This document shows positions 38,410 through 47,318 of a stretch of DNA of 64,000 nt, piece after piece. Below the pieces are notes generated by a model. It had not been told where the DNA came from. It saw only the letters and a program-made list of their open reading frames with translations, and did no database searches. Origin of the DNA: Microcoleus sp. AS-A8. GTDB taxonomy: Bacteria; Cyanobacteriota; Cyanobacteriia; Cyanobacteriales; Coleofasciculaceae. Numbering within the stretch: position 1 is the stretch's first letter; each line of letters starts with the position of its first letter. The translations under genes were made by a program, and so were the position numbers. The stretch spans positions 30,977 to 94,976 of the forward strand of contig JAMPKV010000023.1 of NCBI GenBank assembly GCA_039962225.1. The letters are read 5' to 3'.

Positions 38410-39909
38410 TTAAAGATTTAACAGTTCAGTGAGCGTAGCCGGTGGTAAAATAATACCCGCTAAAATCACTAAAGCGATCAAGCCCAAAAAATCACGCCAA
38501 TTGTCCAGTTCAGAGACATCGTTAAGAGCGGGTTCATCAGCTACGGGCAGGAGTAGCAGGATAATCCCCCAGACCAGTAAATCAGGTTCAAGCATAGCTC
38601 TGACCAAGACTAGCAGTCGGACAACCTGACCAATCGCGATACCCGTTCTCTGCCCAAACATGGCATGGACAATATGACCGCCATCCAGTTGTCCGACAGG
38701 CATTAAATTAAAGGCTGTTACGACCAAACCAATGTAGCCGGCGACAGCCACCGGATGAAGATTGATGGCCATTTTAGGAGCCAAGGCGCTGCCTAATGCC
38801 CACTTACTCAGCACGGTTAGCAACAAGGAAAATCGAGGATTAAGGGATTGAAAATTTAACCACCCAGAGGAGTCAGAGAGAGGAACGACTTCAGAGTGGG
38901 CAAGTCCCCACATCAGCAGAGGTATCGTCACGAAAAAGCCAGCCAAAGGGCCAGCAATCCCAATATCAAATAAGGCTTTACGATGGGGAACCGGCGATCG
39001 CATCTGAATAAACGCCCCGAAAGTTCCTGGTACAAAGGGCAAGGGGATAAAGTAGGGCAATGTGGCGCGTACTTTATAGAACCTTGCTGCCATGTAGTGA
39101 GCTAGTTCATGGATACTCAAAATCGCCATTAGGGCTACAGCATAAGGTAACCCTCTGAGTAAAACGGCTGGGTCAACTTGCGACTGTTCAACTGTCACTC
39201 CGGCAATCTCAGCTCCAACGACGGTCGTTGTCACCAATGTAATTAATAGCAGTGCCAAAGCAAACCAGGGTCGCGTGAGGGATTCCGTTTCCCGTCCTGT
39301 TTTTGGCCGAGCTTGAGGATTAGGAACCAGTGCAAAAAACGGCTTACCGTTGAAGCTTTCTTGAAAGATCACAAAAAAGCGATCGCCAAATTCTGCCTCT
39401 ATATTTCCCCGTACCGTCTGGTAAGCCGACTCTGGGTTCGTTCGCAGCTTTCCGCGACACAAAACCGCTTGAGGTCGGTACTCCACATTTTGAAGATAGT
39501 AAACTCCCCAAGGAAAACAATTTCTCAGTTCAGTTTCTTCTTGTTTTGTGATAGGGCGTAACGTTGACGGCTCACTGGTTGATGGTATCGTCTGTTGGGT
39601 GATTGAAATTTGAGGTTTATTCGTGTCAACCTCCTGATTCACAGGCGGCTTAGGAACTTGGCGTCCCCACTGAATCAGCAGCCAGTACAACAGTGGGCAA
39701 AGAACAAATGGGCCGACCATCAGGATCAGTGGCGGTGGAGTGTTCTTTCCATAGACCAGCATCCAGGTACTCCAAATCAGGACGGGTGTCATGAGCACCA
39801 GCCACAATAGCCATACTGGCGTCCGGGTCAGGTCAGCAACACTTCGCTGGATAGTGATGTAAGTGAAAAGACCCAGACTCAGTAAAATTAGGAGCAACCA
39901 GAGTTCCAT
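38410..39909 (-). CDS. Site-2 protease family (M50) membrane metalloprotease
   Basis: A 499-residue multi-helix protein. The zinc ligands are in ILSIHELAHYMAARFYKV near residue 265 (HExxH) and in NLMPVGQLDGGHI near residue 405, the two marks of S2P intramembrane proteases. Ahead of these are two membrane helices and a soluble domain (about 100-200), giving the EGY1/EGY2-like layout of cyanobacteria and plastids. Such proteases cut membrane-bound regulators such as anti-sigma factors or act in thylakoid development. Target unknown. It is divergent from the MBL gene. Confidence 0.92.
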   Translation of the reverse strand: MELWLLLILLSLGLFTYITIQRSVADLTRTPVWLLWLVLMTPVLIWSTWMLVYGKNTPPPLILMVGPFVLCPLLYWLLIQWGRQVPKPPVNQEVDTNKPQISITQQTIPSTSEPSTLRPITKQEETELRNCFPWGVYYLQNVEYRPQAVLCRGKLRTNPESAYQTVRGNIEAEFGDRFFVIFQESFNGKPFFALVPNPQARPKTGRETESLTRPWFALALLLITLVTTTVVGAEIAGVTVEQSQVDPAVLLRGLPYAVALMAILSIHELAHYMAARFYKVRATLPYFIPLPFVPGTFGAFIQMRSPVPHRKALFDIGIAGPLAGFFVTIPLLMWGLAHSEVVPLSDSSGWLNFQSLNPRFSLLLTVLSKWALGSALAPKMAINLHPVAVAGYIGLVVTAFNLMPVGQLDGGHIVHAMFGQRTGIAIGQVVRLLVLVRAMLEPDLLVWGIILLLLPVADEPALNDVSELDNWRDFLGLIALVILAGIILPPATLTELLNL

Positions 39910-39993
39910 GATGTAAAGATCACAATTGGTGTAAAAGAACGATCTTCGAGAAGGTCAACACCGTTCGTTAACTACTACAGGCATACAAGCATT

Positions 39994-40722
39994 GTGCAAC
40001 CCGATTCCCCGCAACAGGGCAACTTTATTCCTCCTCAAAGCTCACCATCCAACCGACTACCCACTGCACTCAAAGCACCACGTCCTATCATTGATACCAT
40101 TTTTGCATTTGGACCCAATCGAGATACCTTGGGTGGCACGGCCTATCTTATTGTAGAAAATGCAGGTAACCTCCTGATTGATTGTCCCGCCTGGAATGAA
40201 ACTAATGAGCAATTCTTACGGGAGAAAGGGGGAGTATCGTTACTGTTTTTGACCCATAGAGGTGGCATTGGCAAAGCGCGGAACATTCAGGAGGCGACAG
40301 GCTGCCAAATCCTGATGCAAGAACAAGAAGCCTATTTACTGCCAGAACTGAATGTAACATCATTTCAGTACGAGTTGACCCTCAGTCCCAATTGTTCAGC
40401 CCTTTGGACGCCCGGTCACTCTCCGGGTTCGGCTTGTTTGTACTACACATTGGCTGGCGGTGTTCTGTTTTCGGGACGTCATTTGTTGCCTAACCAGCAA
40501 GGGGAACCCGTGCCTCTACGTACCTCGAAGACGTTTCACTGGCCTCGTCAACTTCAGAGTGTCAAGTCTTTAATTGAGCGCTTCACTCCTGAAACGTTGA
40601 ATTATATCTGCCCTGGTGCCAATACTGGGGGGTTACGGGGTAAAGGTGCGATCGCTCAGGCGTACAAGCCTTTGGCTCAGCTAGATCTAGGGGCTTTGCT
40701 TAACGCTCAACCACTTTTATGA
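39994..40722 (+). CDS. MBL-fold protein with degenerate metal site
   Basis: A 242-residue protein of the metallo-beta-lactamase fold. The opening strand GTAYLIVENAGNLLIDCP is canonical, but the usual H-x-H-x-D-H is replaced by THRGGIGKA, and the Asp of the S-G-D motif is replaced in LFSGRHLLP; only the third region, TPGHSPGSACLYY, keeps its His. It is therefore unlikely to hold two zinc ions in the normal way. It uses a GTG start. The family seems widespread in cyanobacteria from memory; function unknown. Confidence 0.85.
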   Translation: MQPDSPQQGNFIPPQSSPSNRLPTALKAPRPIIDTIFAFGPNRDTLGGTAYLIVENAGNLLIDCPAWNETNEQFLREKGGVSLLFLTHRGGIGKARNIQEATGCQILMQEQEAYLLPELNVTSFQYELTLSPNCSALWTPGHSPGSACLYYTLAGGVLFSGRHLLPNQQGEPVPLRTSKTFHWPRQLQSVKSLIERFTPETLNYICPGANTGGLRGKGAIAQAYKPLAQLDLGALLNAQPLL

Positions 40723-40834
40723 GTCGATAGGCACTGCGTTGATTAAAAATAGGAGTTCAGAAGTTGGGATTTTCAGCAATTCACACAGAATAACAGAGCA
40801 ATTTTAGAGCGTTTAAGCATTAACACGGGTTCAG

Positions 40835-40869
40835 GCGATCGCCCTTGGTGGTGCCCTTTGGGCAATCGC
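40835..40869. repeat. HIP1-bearing palindromic repeat, copy C (between genes)
   Basis: A 35-bp unit, GCGATCGCCCTTGG to GGGCAATCGC, in the same orientation as copies A and B in the cheA-like gene and about 80 percent identical. It lies between the convergent MBL and C-terminal protease genes. Confidence 0.65.
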
Positions 40870-40900
40870 CTTCGCGTTGATCGCCTTAGCTTGTGAGAAG

Positions 40901-42139
40901 CTAACTTTTAACAGCCTCAGCCACCACGGATTGACTCGTTAACAACTTGACGGCGACTTGATATTGCTCGTCTGCTGCCGTTCCCACCTGATTCAGGGTA
41001 ATGGGATCTAAAGATACCTCTAGATCGGGCTGGATACCCAATTTATGGATATCTCGGTGCTTGGGTGTCTCATATTTAGCAACGGTTACGGCGAGTCCGG
41101 AGCCATCTGTTAAGTCAAATAACGATTGAATTAAGCCTTTGCCAAAGGTCTTTTCTCCGACTAACTTGGCTCTACCATTATCCTGCAAGGCTCCAGCCAG
41201 AATCTCGCTGGCACTGGCTGTCCCCTGATTGACTAAAACAACCAATGGGTCTTCTGTGAGCGCAGGGCCATAGGCTTCAAAGCTACCGAGTGTTCCTTGC
41301 CGATTGACGGTATAGACCACAGTCCCTTGATCTAACCAGAACCGAGCAATCTCGATCCCGGCCTGTAGAAGTCCTCCAGGATTATTCCGCAGGTCAAGAA
41401 TGTAACCCTGTGCACCTTGCTCCTCTAGTTGAGCGATCGCATGTGCTAATTCAGATGGGGCGTTAGCACTGAACTGGGTCAAGCGAATGTAACCAATCGG
41501 AGTATTATTTTGGCTGGAATCGAGTACGGCATAGACGGGATTGAGGGCAATGCGATCGCGCACTAGATTAATAGACTTGGGTTCTCCGTCCTTTCCTTGA
41601 ATTTTCAGGGTAACCTTCGTCCCAGTTGCTCCACGCATCTTGGAGGCGGCTTCATCTAAGGTGAGTTGAGAGGTGAGCATCCCATCAATTTCGAGGATGC
41701 GATCGCGGGGCTGAATTCCGGCTTGTTCTGCTGGAGAACCTGCAATTGGTGCCACCACAGCCAACTCCCCCGTCTCCGGATCAAGAGCAATCTGTAACCC
41801 CACACCCGATAGCTCTCCAGAGGTATTCACCTGCAAACTCCGATATTGATTGGGTGTCAAAAACCGGGTGAAGGGGTCTTCCAGACTTTCCAGCATGTTC
41901 TTGATGGCTGAATAGGTTCCCTCACGGTTATCCAACCGCTTTTGTAGTACCTTTTCCCGTAGTTGCCACCAATTCTGATGGTTAAACGTGTCATCGATAT
42001 AGGATTGACTGACAATGCGCCACGCTTGCGAAAAGAGCTTTTGCTCCTCTGTAAAAGCTAAGGCGGGTGGTGTCCACCAGGCAGAAAGGGTGATTTGAAA
42101 CAGCAGTAAGAGTCCGACCCAAAAAGCTCGTTTGTGCAT
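40901..42139 (-). CDS. ctp: Carboxyl-terminal processing serine protease (CtpA family)
   Basis: A 412-residue S41 protease with a signal peptide (about residues 1-28, ending PPALA), so it acts in the lumen or periplasm. A PDZ domain (about 95-180, with SGVGLQIALD and AGIQPRDRILEIDG) precedes the protease core; the Ser of GTASASEILAGAL and the Lys of KTFGKGLIQ form the catalytic dyad. CtpA trims the C-terminus of precursor D1 during photosystem II assembly; other paralogues exist and this could be one of them. It is divergent from petBD, an arrangement known in other cyanobacteria. ATG at 42139. Confidence 0.93.
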   Translation of the reverse strand: MHKRAFWVGLLLLFQITLSAWWTPPALAFTEEQKLFSQAWRIVSQSYIDDTFNHQNWWQLREKVLQKRLDNREGTYSAIKNMLESLEDPFTRFLTPNQYRSLQVNTSGELSGVGLQIALDPETGELAVVAPIAGSPAEQAGIQPRDRILEIDGMLTSQLTLDEAASKMRGATGTKVTLKIQGKDGEPKSINLVRDRIALNPVYAVLDSSQNNTPIGYIRLTQFSANAPSELAHAIAQLEEQGAQGYILDLRNNPGGLLQAGIEIARFWLDQGTVVYTVNRQGTLGSFEAYGPALTEDPLVVLVNQGTASASEILAGALQDNGRAKLVGEKTFGKGLIQSLFDLTDGSGLAVTVAKYETPKHRDIHKLGIQPDLEVSLDPITLNQVGTAADEQYQVAVKLLTSQSVVAEAVKS

Positions 42140-42326
42140 GACCAATAGTTTGACTTCAGGCTTTGATTCTTTAACTTCTTAGTGTGGCAGAGCCTTAGAG
42201 AATAGGGTGGCTTGAAATACACTTTTTCCTCAAGGCTGTTTATGTTGGCACCTTAACAAGCCCTTGCAGTGGTTCAATAGCGCTTACACATCCCTTTATA
42301 GATCCAAAGAAATAGAATTTCCCTCG

Positions 42327-42390
42327 TCACTCTCCCATTTCCTCACTCTCCCATTTCCTCACTCTCTCATTTCCTCACTCTCCCATTTCC
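42327..42390. repeat. Four 16-bp tandem repeats
   Basis: Units TCACTCTCCCATTTCC at 42327, 42343, 42359 and 42375; the third has TCTC in place of TCCC. The pyrimidine-rich strand continues downstream to about 42425 with degenerate copies. Confidence 0.9.
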
Positions 42391-42509
42391 CCATTCCCCT
42401 ACTCTCATCTCCGACCCCACTCCCCACTTCCCACTCCGGTTCCTCTCTTCCATGCTAGGAGAGCAACTGCCAGCCCCTAAAGGAGGGAGTCAGTGGTAGG
42501 ATTAAGAAA

Positions 42510-42529
42510 GTACACATAACTTTGTGTAC
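42510..42529. promoter_or_regulatory. Perfect dyad upstream of petB
   Basis: GTACACA, six-base spacer TAACTT, TGTGTAC, ending 55 bases before the petB ATG. The symmetry and position suit an operator or the leader of the petBD transcript. I know no regulator with this exact site. Confidence 0.4.
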
Positions 42530-42584
42530 CAATAATTAAGAGGGATTTCTCATCCCACAATATCCTTTTAGGAATTCTGGCTTC

Positions 42585-43253
42585 ATGTTCTCTAAGCAAA
42601 TAACCGACTCGAAAGCCTATCAGTGGTTTGAGGAGCGTCTAGAAATCCAAGCACTCGCCGAAGACGTTACCTCCAAGTATGTACCTCCGCACGTTAATAT
42701 CTTTTACTGTCTTGGTGGGATTACCCTCACTTGCTTCATCATCCAGTTTGCCACTGGATTTGCAATGACCTTTTACTATCGGCCAACTGTCACAGAAGCT
42801 TTTGCCTCTGTGCAGTATTTAATGACTGAAGTAAACTTCGGCTGGCTGATCCGCTCCGTCCACCGCTGGTCTGCCAGCATGATGGTGCTGATGATGCTTC
42901 TGCACGTCTTCCGCGTTTACCTCACGGGTGGCTTTAAAAAGCCTCGCGAACTCACCTGGGTGACGGGTGTGATTCTAGCAGTGATTACCGTTTCCTTCGG
43001 TGTTACCGGTTATTCGCTGCCTTGGGATCAAGTTGGTTACTGGGCTGTCAAGATTGTTTCTGGTGTTCCCGAAGCGATTCCCTTCGTTGGCCCTTTACTC
43101 GTCGAACTACTTCGCGGTGGTGCCAGTGTTGGACAAGGGACTCTCACTCGCTACTACAGCGCACACACCTTTGTGTTGCCCTGGCTGATTGCGGTGTTCA
43201 TGCTGCTACACTTCATCATGATTCGCAAGCAGGGGATTTCCGGTCCGTTGTAA
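42585..43253 (+). CDS. petB: Cytochrome b6 of the b6f complex
   Basis: A 222-residue thylakoid protein with four membrane helices. The axial haem His residues are in [20 protein letters not shown] and in the last helix region ([11 protein letters not shown] and MLLHFIM). The Cys of [12 protein letters not shown] binds the extra haem c-n. It has the longer N-terminus ([15 protein letters not shown]) found in Synechocystis. It transfers electrons from plastoquinol through the complex. It is followed by petD after 133 bp, the usual cyanobacterial operon; AGGA lies about 12 bases before the ATG. Confidence 0.98.
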   Translation: MFSKQITDSKAYQWFEERLEIQALAEDVTSKYVPPHVNIFYCLGGITLTCFIIQFATGFAMTFYYRPTVTEAFASVQYLMTEVNFGWLIRSVHRWSASMMVLMMLLHVFRVYLTGGFKKPRELTWVTGVILAVITVSFGVTGYSLPWDQVGYWAVKIVSGVPEAIPFVGPLLVELLRGGASVGQGTLTRYYSAHTFVLPWLIAVFMLLHFIMIRKQGISGPL

Positions 43254-43386
43254 AGCGAACCCTTGGCAGTTAGCGCGAAGCCGAAGGTCATCGGTTCTAG
43301 CTCACTTCAAAAACACAATAGAATCAAGCTAGAGGCTAACCACTTTCTGACTGCCGATCTTAATTGATAAGGAGAAAAGTCGAACA

Positions 43387-43869
43387 ATGGCAACCATTAA
43401 AAAGCCGGATCTTAACGATCCAAAGCTGCGCGAGAAACTGGCCAAAGGGATGGGTCATAACTATTATGGCGAACCCGCTTGGCCTAATGACCTCCTCTAT
43501 ATCTTCCCCGTAGTGATTATGGGAAGCATTGCCCTGTGCATTGGTTTGGCTGTTCTTGACCCCGCTATGGTCGGTGAACCAGCGAACCCCTTTGCTACAC
43601 CGTTAGAAATCCTGCCGGAATGGTATCTCTTCCCAGTGTTCCAAATCCTGCGAACCATTCCGAACAAACTGGTGGGAATCTCCTTAATGGCTGGGATTCC
43701 TTTAGGTCTCATCCTCGTTCCATTTATCGAAAACGTTAATAAGTTCCAAAATCCCTTCCGACGTCCAGTGGCAACGGCGGTGTTCTTGTTTGGCACCCTC
43801 GTCACCATGTGGTTGGGTATTGGTGCGACCTTCCCAATCGATAAGTCTCTCACCCTCGGTCTATTTTAA
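43387..43869 (+). CDS. petD: Cytochrome b6f subunit IV
   Basis: A 160-residue protein of the normal length, three membrane helices, starting [20 protein letters not shown]. The [18 protein letters not shown] motif forms part of the quinol oxidation (Qo) site and is complete. It pairs with cytochrome b6 at the core of the complex. A ribosome site AAGGAG stands about 12 bases before the ATG, and a strong terminator follows. Confidence 0.98.
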   Translation: MATIKKPDLNDPKLREKLAKGMGHNYYGEPAWPNDLLYIFPVVIMGSIALCIGLAVLDPAMVGEPANPFATPLEILPEWYLFPVFQILRTIPNKLVGISLMAGIPLGLILVPFIENVNKFQNPFRRPVATAVFLFGTLVTMWLGIGATFPIDKSLTLGLF

Positions 43870-43890
43870 GACTTGAATTATTTTGCCTTG

Positions 43891-43956
43891 ACGCCTGTTA
43901 GTGTCTTAGCCGTGCTAATGTACTGCCCAAAGACACTAGCAGGCGTTAATTTTTTT
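43891..43956 (+). terminator. Rho-independent terminator of petBD
   Basis: A 17-bp stem with one mismatch (ACGCCTG-T-TAGTGTCTT with its inverse at 43930-43946), followed by TAATTTTTTT, about 22 bases after the petD stop. Confidence 0.85.
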
Positions 43957-44135
43957 GCATACGTCCAATTCCCCATACAACAGGGAAAGTATTAGTAAGC
44001 GTCTCCACATCGAACTTGCAATATTGTTGGTGTTAAAACTCTTGTGGCCTGGGAATCCTGCCCATCCGTGAAGGCAAGTTACAGGGGGAAGAACTCAGAT
44101 CTCTTCGCGACGCCCCCGACAAGTCGAGACAACCG

Positions 44136-45386
44136 TTGCCAGAATGGAAGAAACTGTCTGGCAATCGACACCAAGATCTAAATTCAGTTATAAAATTGAG
44201 CGATCTATCAAACTTTGCTCACAGAATGGACGGCAAAGGCAAAGCTGACCATGTATTTATTTTTCTAGAGGTTTTTAATTGTGAAGGGGGCATTCAGTCC
44301 TACGTAAAAGATGTTTTGCAGGCTTATTGCTCAGTGTCGCTTCAGACCCGTCGGCGAACGACGGCTGAAGTTTTTTTGCTTAGAGATGACCCTAAATGTC
44401 ACAATCCTTTCGCTCATGACACGTTTAAATTCCATTACCTGAAAACGAAGAATCCTCGGCTAGGACGGTTACGGCTGGCAGTAGGAATGTGGAACTGTTT
44501 ATGGTTACGCCGCCCCAGCCACGTTTTCTGCGGTCATATCAAGCTGGCACCGCTAACTCAATGGTTGTGTCAGCGTTGGGGAGTTCCTTACACTGTTTTG
44601 ACGTATGGAAAAGAGGTTTGGTATCGATTATCTGATCGCGAACGTCAGGCTCTAGTTAGCGCTGCCGGAATTTGGACGATTAGCCGCTACAGTCGCGATC
44701 GCCTTTGTTCAGCTAATGAGTTGAACCCTGAGAATGTGCAGATTTTGCCTTGTGTGGTGGATGGGGATCGGTTTACCCCTGGCCCCAAATCACCCGCGTT
44801 AGTTGCACGGTATGGTTTGGCGGATGCTAAAGTGCTGATGACGGTGGCACGGCTTTGGCCGACCGATTTGTATAAAGGTGTTGATGTTACGATTCGAGCA
44901 CTTCCTGCGATCGCAACCGCTTTCCCCAACGTTAAATATCTCGTCATTGGTCGAGGCGATGATCGACCCCGATTAGAACAGCTCGCTCAAGATTTGGGTG
45001 TTGGCGATCGCGTTGTTTTTGCCGGGTTCGTCCCGACCTCCGATCTGGTGGAACACTACCGCCTCACGGATGCCTACATCATGCCTTCCCAAGAAGGCTT
45101 TGGCATTGTTTACTTAGAGGCAATGGCTTGTGGTAAACCCGTGCTTGCGGGTGATGCCGATGGTTCCACAGACCCCTTACAGGACGGACACATCGGCTGG
45201 CACGTTCCGCACCGAGACCCAGAAGCCATTGCTGCCGCTTGTATGGAAATTCTCACAGGAGACGATCAGCGTTGTAACGGTCAGTGGTTGCGAGAGCAGT
45301 GCCTTACCCGATTTGGTAAAGATACGCTCACGGCGCAGTTAACGCTGCTGCTCCAGCCTACGGCAAATTCCTCTACTTCGAGCTGA
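44136..45386 (+). CDS. GT4-family glycosyltransferase
   Basis: A protein of up to 416 residues; the GT-B fold begins around residue 41 (HVFIFLEVFNCEGGIQSYV), so the start may be the ATG at 44226 instead. The C-domain shows TVARLWPTDLYKGVDV, the sugar-nucleotide loop MPSQEGFGIVYLEAMACGKPV with both Glu of E-x7-E, and a typical VIGRGDDRPRLE strand. It transfers a sugar from a nucleotide donor, probably to a glycan or lipid; acceptor unknown. No other glycan genes are adjacent. Confidence 0.87.
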   Translation: MPEWKKLSGNRHQDLNSVIKLSDLSNFAHRMDGKGKADHVFIFLEVFNCEGGIQSYVKDVLQAYCSVSLQTRRRTTAEVFLLRDDPKCHNPFAHDTFKFHYLKTKNPRLGRLRLAVGMWNCLWLRRPSHVFCGHIKLAPLTQWLCQRWGVPYTVLTYGKEVWYRLSDRERQALVSAAGIWTISRYSRDRLCSANELNPENVQILPCVVDGDRFTPGPKSPALVARYGLADAKVLMTVARLWPTDLYKGVDVTIRALPAIATAFPNVKYLVIGRGDDRPRLEQLAQDLGVGDRVVFAGFVPTSDLVEHYRLTDAYIMPSQEGFGIVYLEAMACGKPVLAGDADGSTDPLQDGHIGWHVPHRDPEAIAAACMEILTGDDQRCNGQWLREQCLTRFGKDTLTAQLTLLLQPTANSSTSS

Positions 45387-45554
45387 ATTCATCCGTTCTG
45401 TTCCAGACTTAATGATTTACAAATGCAAAGAGGCAGTAGCTCGTGCTTAGTGGCCGTCACTTCAACCGAACTTGCACACACACACACTCAGGTCAAGACT
45501 AATCTGAACTAGGATGGAGATATCTCATACCGTGCTGCATTCTTAAAGACTATC

Positions 45555-45935
45555 GTGAACCAAGACACCTCGAAACTATTACAGTTCAACCTATCGGGTT
45601 TGGGCTGTTGGCTCCCTCTCCTGGCGACGGCTTTGTTGCTAGGATCGGTTGGCTTGGGTTGGGTCGTCAACGGTTTTTTGATTCTGGTTGGTTTAGTCAT
45701 CATCTCCCCAGCGATTGGGTGGCTAGCATTTCGCTGGTGGTTGAAACGCAATTTAGTCGAAGACAAATGTCCTGTCTGTAGTTATGAGTTCACCGGATTT
45801 AATAAAACCGATTGTAGTTGTCCCAACTGTGGCGAACCGTTGAAAGTTGAACAAGGGCACTTCAATCGCCTGACGATTCCCGGTACGATTGATGTCGAAG
45901 CCGTAGAAGTCTCGGTTCAGCGACTAGAAGATTAG
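45555..45935 (+). CDS. Small membrane protein with zinc ribbon
   Basis: A 126-residue protein with a GTG start. Two hydrophobic helices (about 16-38 and 40-62) are followed by a cytoplasmic zinc ribbon: KCPVCSYEFTGF and DCSCPNCGEPLKV give two CxxC knuckles. The C-terminal part (RLTIPGTIDVEAVEVSV) looks like a short beta domain. The family is unknown to me; similar proteins occur in other cyanobacteria from memory. Confidence 0.7.
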   Translation: MNQDTSKLLQFNLSGLGCWLPLLATALLLGSVGLGWVVNGFLILVGLVIISPAIGWLAFRWWLKRNLVEDKCPVCSYEFTGFNKTDCSCPNCGEPLKVEQGHFNRLTIPGTIDVEAVEVSVQRLED

Positions 45936-45991
45936 TTGGAGATAGAGGATGGAGAACTATTTCCTCCTCTTGCTCTTCTCTCCTTCTAGGG

Positions 45992-46417
45992 TCATGGCTT
46001 TTGAGTTAGGGATAGGGTGTAGGGATTTTGGCCTCCAGCCATATCGCCGACATAGATAGAGTAGGTGCCTTTCTCCCAATATCCTGGGGATTGAATATTG
46101 CCCCCAGACAAACTGTCCGCCGGGACGCAGGACGTACCACTTGGCCCTTTAATCAAGAGTGTTGGCTGACCCGAACTTTGCACGTTAATGCGTAGATAAT
46201 TGAAATTACCGTTCAACGTGAGGACATGGTTCGGTTTTGCGGCAATCCGGCCACAGCTTTGGCTTGCTGTTGAGCCGCCTGAGGTGCCGTTGACGACTAG
46301 CGGATCGGGTTGAAATCCTGGCGAGATCTGAATCGGTTGAGTGCGAGCTAAACCAGCACTGCTCAAAAGCATTGCCAAGGCAGTGGGAACAACCATCCAA
46401 TGTTTCAAGGTTCTCAT
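45992..46417 (-). CDS. Secreted hypothetical protein
   Basis: A 141-residue protein with a signal peptide (WMVVPTALAMLLSSAGLARTQ, cleavage about residue 26). The mature part is a single beta-rich domain: RIAAKPNHVLTLNGNFNYLR, then PTLLIKGPSGTSCVPAD, then YSIYVGDMAGGQNPYTLSL. This looks like the short pre-peptidase C-terminal type of beta-sandwich found in secreted proteins of cyanobacteria, without a protease domain. Two Cys may pair. Function unknown. Confidence 0.7.
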   Translation of the reverse strand: MRTLKHWMVVPTALAMLLSSAGLARTQPIQISPGFQPDPLVVNGTSGGSTASQSCGRIAAKPNHVLTLNGNFNYLRINVQSSGQPTLLIKGPSGTSCVPADSLSGGNIQSPGYWEKGTYSIYVGDMAGGQNPYTLSLTQKP

Positions 46418-46938
46418 GGAATTTAAACCGCTGAATACCCCGTGCCCACAGTGAGGACGGGAGGAAGCGGGGCGGGATGTGCCACTTCCTAGGAATAAGA
46501 CTAGGATGCTTAGAGGTTGTAGAGGAGCCGATGGGTTAAGAACGTTCTAGACCGGAAATTTGGGTAATACACTCTCCTGAGTCAACACTGACGCCATAGA
46601 ATCAATCATTGACAAGCTCTGTCAAGGGCATCGTTGACGATGTCGTTCTTTAGATCGTTTCTTTTATTTTCTTATTCTGAGTGTCCTAAATTCTTTGACA
46701 CTTAGGCGCGTCGTTTGTTCCTGTTTGCCAACTGTCACTCTCGGTACACAGTACTACTTTATATATCCCTCTACTTGTCGGATGTGTCGCAACGCACTCT
46801 ACACCTATCCATCATTTCGACTCCAGTATCGAATTTTATCTGGCTGTCGCAAGCTACAATCACACCAGACACTCTCCTCGTTGTGTAGTCGGTTGATTTT
46901 AATTGCCCTTATCGTCGCAGCTAGCCGTCAATCCCCCC
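46418..46938. other. 521-bp gene-free region
   Basis: Divergent promoter region. A GTGTC...GACAC hairpin near 46680-46700 is the only structure noted; the open frame at 46695 is AT- and Cys-rich and not plausible. Confidence 0.45.
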
Positions 46939-47283
46939 ATGAATCCTCAAGAAAATCGAGATTACGAGCGTAGACTTCAGGAACTCGAAGCCGAACTTAA
47001 CAAAGACAAACCTCTTTCATCAGGAGAAATACCTTTCAGGCAGCCGCTTGAGCGCTATATCAATCGCTCTCAAATTGAATCCATTCGTAATCGAGTAGTC
47101 AATTGGTTTGACATCCTGCCCAAGCCCGCTAAAGTAGCGGTTGTGGCGATCGCCGCCATTGTAGGTGTTTCGCTTTTTTTGAGCGTACTTCGACTCGTTG
47201 CTTCGCTAATCAGTCTTGCCATTCTCGGAGTAATACTGTACTTGGTGTATAAGTTCTTCGTGACACCCCAGTCTCCTAAATAA
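46939..47283 (+). CDS. Small membrane protein, hypothetical
   Basis: A 114-residue protein. It starts MNPQENRDYERRLQELEAEL, a charged amphipathic helix likely to form a coiled coil, followed by a Pro/Arg-rich linker and two close hydrophobic stretches (about 71-110). The ATG at 46939 is used. The next gene (RDD-pentapeptide) starts 36 bp after it, so the two may be cotranscribed. Related cyanobacterial proteins are known only as conserved hypotheticals. Confidence 0.75.
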   Translation: MNPQENRDYERRLQELEAELNKDKPLSSGEIPFRQPLERYINRSQIESIRNRVVNWFDILPKPAKVAVVAIAAIVGVSLFLSVLRLVASLISLAILGVILYLVYKFFVTPQSPK

Positions 47284-47318
47284 CGACAAATTCTGTCCTC
47301 ATGGCGTGAGGTTTAAGC

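Larger units (their letters stand above)
42140..42584. other. Regulatory region between the protease and petBD
   Basis: This 445-bp divergent region holds four 16-bp tandem repeats (42327-42390) and a perfect 7-6-7 dyad (42510-42529) close to petB. Promoter hexamers could not be fixed with confidence. Confidence 0.5.

Noticed and set aside
46695..46973. 92-codon frame before the small membrane-protein gene
   Set aside because: It overlaps the start of the better-supported gene at 46939 and has implausible composition.
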